Assembly (NCBI GenBank): GCA_029974035.1
Contig: JARKQG010000013.1
Coordinates: 1 to 60,806 of the forward strand
Origin: Eubacteriales bacterium
GTDB lineage: Bacteria; Bacillota_A; Clostridia; Christensenellales; Aristaeellaceae
Length of the DNA: 60,806 nucleotides
Direction: 5' to 3'
The position numbers were made by a program, and so were the translations under genes. The notes under the pieces are model-generated. The model did no database searches. It had not been told where the DNA came from and saw nothing but the letters and a program-made list of their open reading frames with translations. Shown here piece by piece: positions 25,416 to 33,132 of the stretch; within the stretch, counting starts at the first letter, position 1, and each line of letters begins with the position of its first letter.

Positions 25416-25953
25416 TCAGCGGCCGGATCAGGAGCATCGCCACCACCACCGCCGCCACCGCGTTGATGGCGCTGGCCGCGATCTTGGTGGAGATCGCCCC
25501 CAGCGCGATCATCATCTGGTTCATGGAAAAATTTCCGGCCAACGCCATCTGCGTCAGCACCGATTTGCCGATGTAAAACAGAAGCGAAAACGCCGAAGCC
25601 GCAATGGACGCCGCCAGGTTCAGCCGGAAATCGCGGCCCCTGCGCCCGCCTGCGTGGGAGATCGCCCCCGCGATCAGGCCCATCAGAAAAAAGCGGATCA
25701 GCGTGATCCACGCTTCCGGCGCAAACACCGGGTCCGTCAGATCAAAAAGCGCCGAGCCGATGCCCGAGGCGAGCCCTCCGCCCACGCCCCCCAGCAAAAG
25801 GCCGCTCAGCACGCACACCGCGTTGCCCAGCTTGATCATGGTCTTGTCCGGCGGCGTGGGAATGTCAAATTTCAAAAACATCGTCGCGACGAACACCATC
25901 GCCGCCATCAGGCCGATCAGAATCATGCGGTACAGGGATTTATTTTGCGCCAT
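25369..25953 (-). CDS. ECF transporter S-component, probably for a B6 vitamer
   Basis: 194 residues with about six membrane segments, the size of an ECF substrate-binding S-component. There is an N-terminal KSLYRMILIGLMAAMVFVATMF helix and a Gly-rich GGVGGGLASGIGSALFDL segment. It would use a shared EcfAA'T module encoded elsewhere. A MocR-type regulator is divergently transcribed 100 bp away. As MocR/PdxR regulators commonly control vitamin B6 genes, a pyridoxine-type substrate is inferred. Its 3' end overlaps the MFS gene. Confidence 0.78.
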   Translation of the reverse strand: MAQNKSLYRMILIGLMAAMVFVATMFLKFDIPTPPDKTMIKLGNAVCVLSGLLLGGVGGGLASGIGSALFDLTDPVFAPEAWITLIRFFLMGLIAGAISHAGGRRGRDFRLNLAASIAASAFSLLFYIGKSVLTQMALAGNFSMNQMMIALGAISTKIAASAINAVAAVVVAMLLIRPLITALDRSGLLSKIEG

Positions 25954-25992
25954 GCTCGTTTCCCCCTTGACTTGGCTCCCGTTTATGCTATG

Positions 25993-26020
25993 ATTATAGC
26001 GCCATCTGGCACTATGTAAA
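25993..26020 (-). promoter_or_regulatory. Promoter of the ECF S-component gene
   Basis: On the minus strand, -35 TTTACA (26020-26015) and -10 TATAAT (25998-25993) are 16 bp apart. Around it lie the inverted arms ATCTG and CAGAT (26004-26029), a possible site for the divergent MocR regulator. Confidence 0.6.
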
Positions 26021-26053
26021 TGGTCAGATTTCGCATAATTTAGGGGGTCAGTT

Positions 26054-27445
26054 ATGGCGGATCTCACGCTGACGCTGGATTATCATTCAAAGACGCCGCT
26101 GTATCAGCAGCTCTGCGCCTACGTGATTGGCGAGATGCGCGCGGGGCGGCTGAAGGCGGGGCAGAAGCTGCCCTCAAAGCGCGCGCTGTGCGAGCACCTG
26201 CGCGTCAGCCGCTCCACGGTCGAAGCCGCCTATGAGATCCTGACGGCGGAGGGCTACGCCGAGGCCCGGCCCCGCAGCGGCTACTACGTGCGGGGCGCGC
26301 TGGCGCTGGAGATCGCGCCGGCCCGGCCCGCCTTGAAACCCGCTTTGAAGCCCGCGCCCCCGCGGATGAAATTTGACTTTTCCACCGGCGACGTGGACAC
26401 CTCCGTATTCCCCTACGCCTCCTGGGCGCGCATCAACCGCGAGGTGGTGGAAACGATGCCCCGCCTCCTGGCGCTGGGCGACGCCCAGGGCGACCCGGAG
26501 CTCCGGTCCGCGCTGGCGGAATTCCTGCGCCAGTACCGGGGGCTTTGCTGCGCGCCGGATCAGATTGTGCTGGGTGCGGGCGGCGAATACCTGATGGACA
26601 TGCTGGTGCGGCTGATGGGGCCGGAGGCCCGCTTTGCGCTGGAGGACCCGGGCTACGGCGGCATATACCGGGCGGTGCGCTCCGCGGGCCGCGCCCACAT
26701 TCCCCTCCCCCTGGACGGCGAGGGCCTGAGCGCCGAAGCGCTCGCCGCCTCCGACGCCAGCGTGGCCTTCGTCACCCCATCCCATCAGTTTCCCACCGGC
26801 ATCACCATGCCCGCCGTGCGCCGCGCGCAGCTGCTGCGCTGGGCCCAGGCGGCCCCCGGACGCTACCTGATCGAGGACGATTACGACAGCGAATTCCGCC
26901 ACACCACCCGGCCCATTCCCGCCATGCAGGGCATGGACGGCGATCGGGTGGTATACCTGGGCACCTTCAGCCGGACGATCGCGCCCTCCATCCGCGCCTC
27001 CTACATGGTGCTTCCGGAGCCGCTGATCGACGCCTACCGCGCCCTCATCGGACGCACGGCCTCCACCCTCTCCCGCTTTGAGCAGCAGACGCTGCGGCTT
27101 TTCATCGAGCGGGGGTTCTACGCCCGGCATCTGAGGCGGGTGGGCGGCGTGTACCGCCGCCGGCGCAATTTGTGGATTGACCTGTTCTCCCCCTTTCCCC
27201 GGGTGCGCCTTTCGGGCGACGATGCGGGGCTGCACTTTCTGATGGCGGTGGAGGGGCTCTCCGAGCGGGCGCTGATGGACCGCGCGGCCGCGGCGGGCGT
27301 CCGGGTGCGGGGGCTCAGCGAATACGCGGAGCGCGCCCAGGTGCCGCCGGGCACGCTGGTCATGGGCTACGCGGGGCTGCCCGAGGACGCCCTTTGCGAG
27401 GCCGCGGCGCTTCTGATCGCGGCGTGGGATCTACAGGGCGGGTAG
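26054..27445 (+). CDS. MocR-family regulator lacking the PLP lysine
   Basis: 463 residues. Residues 1-75 are a GntR winged helix (TPLYQQLCAYVIGEMRAGRLKAGQKLPSKRALCEHLRVSRSTV). The rest is a class I aminotransferase-like domain with EDDYDSEFR, and HQFPTG as in other MocR proteins. The PLP-binding lysine normally lies in GTFSKxxxPxxR. Here the sequence is GTFSRTIAPSIR, with Arg at 307 (codon CGG). It can probably not form the internal aldimine, yet the Asp that contacts the PLP ring is kept. It is divergent from an ECF S-component gene, its likely target. Confidence 0.85.
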   Translation: MADLTLTLDYHSKTPLYQQLCAYVIGEMRAGRLKAGQKLPSKRALCEHLRVSRSTVEAAYEILTAEGYAEARPRSGYYVRGALALEIAPARPALKPALKPAPPRMKFDFSTGDVDTSVFPYASWARINREVVETMPRLLALGDAQGDPELRSALAEFLRQYRGLCCAPDQIVLGAGGEYLMDMLVRLMGPEARFALEDPGYGGIYRAVRSAGRAHIPLPLDGEGLSAEALAASDASVAFVTPSHQFPTGITMPAVRRAQLLRWAQAAPGRYLIEDDYDSEFRHTTRPIPAMQGMDGDRVVYLGTFSRTIAPSIRASYMVLPEPLIDAYRALIGRTASTLSRFEQQTLRLFIERGFYARHLRRVGGVYRRRRNLWIDLFSPFPRVRLSGDDAGLHFLMAVEGLSERALMDRAAAAGVRVRGLSEYAERAQVPPGTLVMGYAGLPEDALCEAAALLIAAWDLQGG

Positions 27446-27465
27446 GGCCGCAAGCGCGCGAAAGA

Positions 27466-27483
27466 CCGCCGGAAATTCGGCGG
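27466..27483. terminator. Hairpin between the MocR and AllA-like genes
   Basis: CCGCCG and CGGCGG enclose GAAATT. It sits between convergent stops and is followed on the plus strand by CCTTAAAT only, so it is a modest terminator candidate for both strands. Confidence 0.4.
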
Positions 27484-27514
27484 CCTTAAATCGTTCGGAA
27501 TGCCGGAGAGCCGG

Positions 27515-28006
27515 CTACAGCGTGATCTCGAAGCGCTCGCACTCCTCCAGCGGCACGACGGCGCAGTCCCGCGCGTAGGTGCGGCGGGGCAGGCCGATCA
27601 AAACGTGCACGGCGGGCTTAGAAACCGGCAGCGGTGCCAGGTGCCATACGCCCCGGTCCAGCCTGACCAGCGTGCCCCGGGGCACAACGAAGGCCTCCGC
27701 CTTCGATGTATCGGGCCTTCCGGGCGCGGTGGGCGCGACGTGGATCACCGCGTCATCGTCCAGCGGCAGGATGATCTCGTCCGCCTGCTCGTGGACCTCC
27801 ATGGCGTCGACGATCATCCTGTCCGGTTTTCTGACCTCCAGCGGAGAAAACGCGAAATCGTCCTCCGAGCGGGTCGTCACCCGGTCCGGAAAGAAGCGGT
27901 GCAGCGCGCCGTCCAGCGAAAAGCCCTCCGGGTGCGTCAGGTTGACCATCGCGCCGTAGGGCGCGACCGCCGCATGGGTCAGGGGAACCGCCTTCACCGC
28001 ACGCAT
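27515..28006 (-). CDS. Ureidoglycolate lyase-like (AllA) cupin protein
   Basis: 163 residues. The sequence fits the AllA/ureidoglycolate lyase family, a jelly-roll fold. Examples are FSPLEVRKPDRMIVDAMEVHEQADEIILPLDDDAVIHVAP and LVRLDRGVWHLAPLPVSKPAVHVLIGLP. In purine breakdown AllA releases urea and glyoxylate from ureidoglycolate. No other allantoin genes are present and it follows serS directly (AGGAGGTGA overlaps the serS stop), so its substrate here is uncertain. Confidence 0.72.
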   Translation of the reverse strand: MRAVKAVPLTHAAVAPYGAMVNLTHPEGFSLDGALHRFFPDRVTTRSEDDFAFSPLEVRKPDRMIVDAMEVHEQADEIILPLDDDAVIHVAPTAPGRPDTSKAEAFVVPRGTLVRLDRGVWHLAPLPVSKPAVHVLIGLPRRTYARDCAVVPLEECERFEITL

Positions 28007-28010
28007 GCGC

Positions 28011-29282
28011 TCACCTCCTGCGAATGACGTCCATGCCGAGGAACGGGCGCAGCACTTCCGGCACCACCACGCTGCCGTCGCCCTGCTGGAACTGCTCCAC
28101 GATGGCGGGCATCAGCCGGCTGGTGGCCAGGCCGGAGCCGTTCAGCGTGTGCACAAACTCAATTTTCCTGGTGTCCTTCCGGCGGAAGCGGATGTTGCCG
28201 CGCCGCGCCTGATAGTCCATCGCGTTGGAAACGGACGAGCACTCCTTGTACTCGTTCATGCTGGGCAGCCACAACTCGATGTCAAAGGTGGTGGCCATGG
28301 CGTCGGAACAGTCCTGGGCGGCCAGCTTCGAAAGCTGGTAGTGAAGCCCCAGCCCCTCCACCAGGCGGCAGGCCTTGCCGATCAGCTCCTCGTGCATCCG
28401 GGCGGAATCCTCCGGCTTTGTGTAGCCGAACATCTCCACCTTGTTGAACTGATGGCCGCGCACCATGCCGCGCTCGCTGGCGCGGTAGGAGCCCGCCTCC
28501 CGGCGGTAGCAGGGGGTATAGGCAAAGAGGCGCCTGGGCAGGTCGTCCTCGTCCAGGATCTCGCCGCGGTAGAGGTTGATCAGCGCCGTCTCCGCCGTGG
28601 GCAGCAGGAAGTGGAAGCCCTCCTCCGCCAGCCGGTACACGTCCTCCTCGAACTTGGGGAACTGCCCCGCGGTCAGCCCGCACTCGTAGGTCAGGATGTG
28701 GGGCGGCAGCATGAAGGTGTAGCCGTCCTTGATGTGCTCGGTGATGAAGTAGTTGAGCAGCGCCCATTCCAGCCGCGCGCCCAGGTCGGTATACAGCCAG
28801 TAGCCGTTGCCGCCCATCTTGACGCCGCGCTCGTAGTCGATCAGCCCAAGCTCGGCGCAAAGCTCCACGTGGTTCTTGGGCTCAAAGGGCCAGGACGGCT
28901 TTTCTCCGAACCGCTTCACCACCTGGTTGTTCTCCTTGCCGCCGGCCACCACGCCTTCGGCGGGCAGGTTGGGCAGGCGCAGCAAAAACGCGCGGATCTC
29001 TTCCTCGGCGGCGTTCTGGGCCTCGTCCAGCACCTTGACGCGGTCGGCCATCCCCTTGAGCTGCGCCATCAGCGCCGCGGCGTCCTCTCCGCGCTTTTTG
29101 AGGATGGGGATTTCCTTGTTCAGGCGGTTGCGCTCGGCCTTGAGCGCCTCGTTCTCGGTCACGAGGCTCCGGCGCTTCTGGTCCATTTCGAGAAGGGCGT
29201 CGATGTCCGCGTCGCAGCCCTTCTTTTCGAGTCCGGCCTTGACGAATTCCGGGTTGGACCGGATCAGGTTCATGTCCAGCAT
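28011..29282 (-). CDS. serS: Seryl-tRNA synthetase
   Basis: 423 residues. An N-terminal two-helix coiled coil (about 25-100) binds the tRNA long arm. Class II motifs follow, including motif 2 YTPCYRREAGS and motif 3 near NGSGLATSRLMPAIVE. The ATG at 29282 gives the family start MLDMNLIRSNPE. Its promoter is 32 bases upstream, leaving no room for a T-box leader. An AllA-like gene follows in the same transcript. Confidence 0.96.
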   Translation of the reverse strand: MLDMNLIRSNPEFVKAGLEKKGCDADIDALLEMDQKRRSLVTENEALKAERNRLNKEIPILKKRGEDAAALMAQLKGMADRVKVLDEAQNAAEEEIRAFLLRLPNLPAEGVVAGGKENNQVVKRFGEKPSWPFEPKNHVELCAELGLIDYERGVKMGGNGYWLYTDLGARLEWALLNYFITEHIKDGYTFMLPPHILTYECGLTAGQFPKFEEDVYRLAEEGFHFLLPTAETALINLYRGEILDEDDLPRRLFAYTPCYRREAGSYRASERGMVRGHQFNKVEMFGYTKPEDSARMHEELIGKACRLVEGLGLHYQLSKLAAQDCSDAMATTFDIELWLPSMNEYKECSSVSNAMDYQARRGNIRFRRKDTRKIEFVHTLNGSGLATSRLMPAIVEQFQQGDGSVVVPEVLRPFLGMDVIRRR

Positions 29283-29313
29283 TTGAACGCCTCTTTCATA
29301 TGATACTGCGATT

Positions 29314-29355
29314 ATTATAGGCAATTTGCCCGATGCCATCAAGCGCATCGGGCAA
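29314..29355 (-). promoter_or_regulatory. serS promoter with its -35 in a hairpin loop
   Basis: On the minus strand -35 TTGATG (29342-29337) and -10 TATAAT (29319-29314) are 17 bp apart. The -35 lies in the 7-base loop of an 11-bp perfect stem, TTGCCCGATGC against GCATCGGGCAA (29355-29327). The stem begins 23 bases after the stop of the glycosyltransferase gene and may also serve as its terminator, though no T-run follows. Confidence 0.7.
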
Positions 29356-29378
29356 TTTAACATTATCCGGAAGCGCCG

Positions 29379-30302
29379 TCAGGCGCGAAAATCCTTCGCG
29401 GAGCGGTCCTGCCGCAGCAGGAGGCGCGCAAAGCACCGGTCGTTGGCGCCGCGGCTGACGTTGTCTTCCTTGAGGGATGTCGCCTGGGTTTCCCGAAGCT
29501 CGATGCAGTCCCGGAGCGCCCGCTTTCCACAGATGACCACCCGGGTGCCGGTCTCGACCTCCATGAACTTGAGCCACAGGTCGTCGTTGTTGAGCGACGT
29601 TTCCCGGATCGCCGCCACGTCGAAGGCGGCCGGCGGGATCGCCCGCGGCGGGTACAGCACGCCGCAGCCGCCGGTGGCCACGTAGCGCATCGAGGGGCGG
29701 TCCCGCTCGCCGCACTCCCACACCCATTGGGCGTAGGGGCGGATGCTCCCGTCGCGGTCAAAGGTGATCTTGTGGGCGCGCAGCGCGCTGACGCAGTCCG
29801 GAAACCTGCGCCAGGAGGCGACGAGGGTCTCCACCAGTTCGCGCGGGTAGACGGTATCGTCGTCCACGGTGATGACCACATCCTCGGGGAAGGCCTGCAT
29901 CGCGAAGAAGTACTTTTTGTGGGGCTTCAGGTCGTAGGGCACAAATTGAATCTCAAGCCCGAAGCGCGCGAGATCCCGCACGGCCTCCGGCACCTGCGAA
30001 GGGGGGATATGGTCGTCCAGGTACAGGATGAGCCGATCGGGCTTCATCGTCTGGTCCATCAGGCGCTTGAGCACGATGTCCAGTGTGCCGAAGCGGGCGG
30101 GATAGCTGGTCAGCGACACGGTAATTTTTCGGTCCCGCGCCTCCCGGTTCAGCGCCCACGTCAGCGTGCCGGCGGCAATGTGCGCCAGCGCCTCGGGCAG
30201 AACGCGCGCCTGATACGCCCTTTTGCGCCTGCGGCGCCGCCTGCGCGCGTCCCGGACAATCACCTTTTGCAAATGGTTGACGAGTCTTCTGGCAAACTGC
30301 AT
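29379..30302 (-). CDS. Glycosyltransferase, GT-A-like fold
   Basis: About 307 residues. After a very basic N-terminal segment (RDARRRRRRRKRAYQAR), the protein shows ITVSLTSYPARFGTLDIVLKRLMDQTMKPDRLILYLDD and a DxD-type metal/nucleotide-sugar motif in VITVDDDTVYPREL. These features fit cytoplasmic glycosyltransferases of cell-surface polysaccharide synthesis. No other polysaccharide genes are near. Start taken as the ATG at 30302, after GGGAGAAGC. Confidence 0.75.
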   Translation of the reverse strand: MQFARRLVNHLQKVIVRDARRRRRRRKRAYQARVLPEALAHIAAGTLTWALNREARDRKITVSLTSYPARFGTLDIVLKRLMDQTMKPDRLILYLDDHIPPSQVPEAVRDLARFGLEIQFVPYDLKPHKKYFFAMQAFPEDVVITVDDDTVYPRELVETLVASWRRFPDCVSALRAHKITFDRDGSIRPYAQWVWECGERDRPSMRYVATGGCGVLYPPRAIPPAAFDVAAIRETSLNNDDLWLKFMEVETGTRVVICGKRALRDCIELRETQATSLKEDNVSRGANDRCFARLLLRQDRSAKDFRA

Positions 30303-30624
30303 CGCAGCTTCTCCCGTTCGCTTGATCTCAGGCCAAAGGGGCCTTCGATCCGCCAAAATCATTAACTTTCGTTAATAAAATATTTCCGAACGGAAAACAA
30401 CTGTTCCGCTCGGAGGGATTCAGGCGAATATCCGGCGCAATATCGCACCCTTTATTGACGGATTTCGCATTTCATGTCGCTTTTGCGTTAGTATTGTATT
30501 CCTTCCCGGACGTCCCGTCAAGCGGGCTGCGCGTTAAGTCTCGCGCATCGCGCGCGTTCTACATTTTTCGTGACTTCCCGCGCCGCGTTGTGCTATAATG
30601 GGGCAAATCGGTGGAGGTGGCGTC
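30303..30624. promoter_or_regulatory. AT-richer divergent region between the glycosyltransferase and DNA methyltransferase genes
   Basis: This 322-base gap holds no gene. ATTAAC-TTTC-GTTAAT (30361-30376) is a perfect 6-bp inverted repeat. CCGAACGGAA and TTCCGCTCGG (30386-30413) form a 10-bp stem with one mismatch around AACAACTG. The methyltransferase promoter has -10 TATAAT (30594-30599) and a -35-like GTGACT (30570-30575) 18 bp upstream. The repeats could be operators for either gene. Confidence 0.5.
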
Positions 30625-31863
30625 ATGCGGCTGGAACGGGTGCGGGTGGAGCGGGAACTGACGCCGGGCGAAGCGCCGCGCGGCGCGTTTTATGCCCGGG
30701 ACATTGCCTCCGTCGCGCCCGCGCTCCTGGAAAAGTACGCGGGCACGGCGCAGCTGATCTACATGGACCCGCCCTTTCTGACGGGAAACAGCTTTACCAT
30801 GCGCACGCGGGTGGGCGAAAAGGAGTGGAAAAGCGGCATCGGCTCGCTGACGCAGACCGCCTACGCCGACGATCTGCCGCCCGAGGCCCACTACGCCATG
30901 CTGCGCCACGCGCTGGTGACGGCGCGGGACCTTCTGTCGGACAGCGGCGTCCTGTTTCTTCACGCGGACTTCCGCACCGGCGCGCGCCTCAGGCTGCTGG
31001 CCGACGAGGTGTTTGGCGAGGGCAATTTTCTCAACGAGATCATCTGGGCCTACCAGACCGGCGGCCGCGCGCGGCGCTACTTCAGCCGGAAGCACGACGT
31101 CATCTTTTTTTACCGCAAGGGGCGCCGCTACTTTTTCAACATCGCCGCCGTGCCGGTGGAGCGCGAAGGCGCGCGGCGCAACCACATGAAGCGCCACGTG
31201 GACACCGATGGCCGCGTCTACCGGTCGATCCGCTCCGGCGGCAAGATCTACACCTATTATGACGACGACCCCGCCTACCCCGGCGACGTGTGGAGCGACG
31301 TGAGCCACCTGCAGCAGAAAGACCCTCAGCGCACCGGCTACGACACGCAAAAGCCGCTGAGCCTCCTGACCCGCATCGTGCGCTGCGCCTCCCGCCCCGG
31401 CGACCTGGTGATGGACCTCTTTGCCGGCTCGGGCACCACGCTGGATGCCGCCCGCCAGGAGGGCCGCCGCTTTGTGGGCGTGGACAAGAGCCCTTTTTCC
31501 CACCAGACGGTGCGCAAGCGCCTGATGGGCGCGCAGGTGCTCTTTGACGCGCCCCCCTCCGAGGGTGAACCCGAGGCGGACTGCTCCCTTCTGACCGGCG
31601 TCGGCTTTTATGAGCTTACGCTGAACCGCTTCCAACTGGAAGAAGGCATCGCCGCGCGCAGATTCAGCGCGCTGGACGCGGTGGACAACTGGGGCGCGGG
31701 CTACCTTCGGGATGGCGTCTTCCGCCTGATGGCGCGGGAGGAGCGCACGCAGCGGGCCCCCGCCCTGACCGGCCGGCTGAGCCTTCCGGTGTTTGACGGC
31801 GCGCCGGTGGTGCGGGTGGGCGACGTGCTGGGCCGCGCCTTCTACTACGTGCTGAAGGGTTGA
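30625..31863 (+). CDS. Orphan beta-class DNA methyltransferase (N6-adenine or N4-cytosine)
   Basis: 412 residues. The catalytic motif LIYMDPPF (48-51) comes before the SAM-binding motif VMDLFAGSGTTLDAA (from 266), the order of the beta class. A W-AYQTGGRARRYFSRKHDVIFFYRK region matches type III/Dam-like methyltransferases of the N6_N4 family. The last roughly 100 residues form an unrecognised C-terminal domain. No restriction subunit, helicase or specificity gene is adjacent, so it is an orphan enzyme that could act on gene expression or DNA replication. GGAGG precedes the ATG. Confidence 0.85.
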   Translation: MRLERVRVERELTPGEAPRGAFYARDIASVAPALLEKYAGTAQLIYMDPPFLTGNSFTMRTRVGEKEWKSGIGSLTQTAYADDLPPEAHYAMLRHALVTARDLLSDSGVLFLHADFRTGARLRLLADEVFGEGNFLNEIIWAYQTGGRARRYFSRKHDVIFFYRKGRRYFFNIAAVPVEREGARRNHMKRHVDTDGRVYRSIRSGGKIYTYYDDDPAYPGDVWSDVSHLQQKDPQRTGYDTQKPLSLLTRIVRCASRPGDLVMDLFAGSGTTLDAARQEGRRFVGVDKSPFSHQTVRKRLMGAQVLFDAPPSEGEPEADCSLLTGVGFYELTLNRFQLEEGIAARRFSALDAVDNWGAGYLRDGVFRLMAREERTQRAPALTGRLSLPVFDGAPVVRVGDVLGRAFYYVLKG

Positions 31864-31928
31864 AATTCAAAAAACGCTGGCACGCCCTCAATTTTCCGGC
31901 TTCCGGACCGGGCTGAAATTAACAAAAA

Positions 31929-31974
31929 CCGCCGCGCGTGCGCGCTTGCGCATCGGCGGCGTTTCTTGTATAAT
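31929..31974 (+). promoter_or_regulatory. serC promoter built into the methyltransferase terminator
   Basis: -35 TTGCGC (31946-31951) and -10 TATAAT (31969-31974) are 17 bp apart. The -35 lies in the loop and inner arm of a hairpin: outer stem CCGCCG/CGGCGG and inner stem TGCGC-GCTT-GCGCA (31929-31959), followed by CGTTTCTT. The hairpin is also the likely terminator for the upstream methyltransferase gene. Confidence 0.65.
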
Positions 31975-32046
31975 CATCGGCAATATACCGATGTACTGCG
32001 CAAAAGCGCGCGTCGGGAACAGAATATTTTGGGGAGGCGTTCAAAG

Positions 32047-33129
32047 ATGAACCGCGTTTTCAATTTTGCGCCCGGGCCTGCCGCGATGCCCCTCGAAGCG
32101 CTGGAAACCGCAGCGCGAGAGATGGCCTCGTACAAGGACACGGGCGTTTCCGTGATGGAGATGAGCCACCGCTCCAAGATGTACCTGGAGATCTTTGACG
32201 AAACGGTGGCCCTCGTGCGGGAGCTGATGGCGATTCCCGACGAATACGCGGTTCTTCTGCTCCAGGGCGGCGCCACCGCCCAGTTCGCGGCCGTGCCGAT
32301 GAACCTGCTGACCGGAAGCGGCAAGGCCGACTACGTGGACAGCGGCTCCTTCGCCCACGGCGCGATGGCGGAGGCCGAAAAGTACGGCACGGTCCGCGCC
32401 GCCGCCAGTTCCCGGGATGCCGGCTACACCCGCGTGCCGGAGGTGGAGCGCGCCGCCCTCGACCCCGAGGCGGATTACGTGCACATTACCACCAACAACA
32501 CCATCTACGGCACCCGGTTCACGCGCCTTCCCGACACCGGGCGCGTGCCGCTGGTGGCGGACATGTCCTCCAACATCCTGTCGGAAGTGTACGACGTGCG
32601 GTCCTTCGGCGTGATCTACGCCGGCGCGCAAAAGAACATCGGCCCCGCCGGCGTGACGCTGGTGGTGGTGCGCAAGGATCTTTTGGGCCGGGAAATGCCC
32701 GCCACCCCCAAGGTGCTCAGCTGGAAGAAGATGGCCGACGCCGGATCGATGCTCAACACCCCCGCCACCTACTCGATCTACATGGCGGGGCTGTGCCTGA
32801 AGTGGCTGAAGAAAATGGGCGGCGTCGCCGCGATGGAAGAGATCAACCTCGAAAAGGCGAAGATGCTCTACGACTTTCTGGACGGGAGCCGCCTTTTCAA
32901 GGGCGTCGCCGAGGCGCCCTGGCGCTCCCGGATGAACGTCACCTTCCGCAGCGGCGACGAGGCGCTGGACGCCGCCTTCGTCAAGGAAGCGGCCGCGGCG
33001 GGGCTCATCAACCTCAAGGGGCACCGCTCGGTGGGCGGCATGCGCGCCAGCATCTACAACGCCATGCCCGTGGAGGGCGTCCGGGCGCTGGTGGACTTCA
33101 TGAAGCGCTTTGAAGCCGGGAGGGCATGA
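32047..33129 (+). CDS. serC: Phosphoserine aminotransferase
   Basis: 360 residues, the normal SerC size. The start MNRVFNFAPGPAAMP is characteristic, and the PLP lysine is in IYAGAQKNIGPAG. The substrate-binding HRSVGGMRASIYNA is at the C-terminus. It converts 3-phosphohydroxypyruvate to phosphoserine using glutamate. It is first in a tight operon with serA and a PHP phosphatase, with GGGAGG before the ATG. Confidence 0.96.
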   Translation: MNRVFNFAPGPAAMPLEALETAAREMASYKDTGVSVMEMSHRSKMYLEIFDETVALVRELMAIPDEYAVLLLQGGATAQFAAVPMNLLTGSGKADYVDSGSFAHGAMAEAEKYGTVRAAASSRDAGYTRVPEVERAALDPEADYVHITTNNTIYGTRFTRLPDTGRVPLVADMSSNILSEVYDVRSFGVIYAGAQKNIGPAGVTLVVVRKDLLGREMPATPKVLSWKKMADAGSMLNTPATYSIYMAGLCLKWLKKMGGVAAMEEINLEKAKMLYDFLDGSRLFKGVAEAPWRSRMNVTFRSGDEALDAAFVKEAAAAGLINLKGHRSVGGMRASIYNAMPVEGVRALVDFMKRFEAGRA

Positions 33130-33132
33130 AGT

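Noticed and set aside
26972..26974. Arg307 of the MocR regulator as a simple alignment error
   Set aside because: The aligned segment VVYLGTFSRTIAPSIR matches [16 protein letters not shown] of the aminotransferase at 41930 residue by residue, so the position is secure. A base-calling error cannot be fully excluded, but two base changes would be needed to turn CGG into AAA or AAG.
28005..29303. 432-residue open frame on the plus strand opposite serS
   Set aside because: It is the complement of a well-conserved synthetase gene, with composition bias and no motif.
29283..29378. Possible T-box leader ahead of serS
   Set aside because: The promoter lies about 32 bases before the ATG and there is no TGGNACCGCG bulge, so the leader is too short. 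The hairpin there belongs to the promoter/terminator element.
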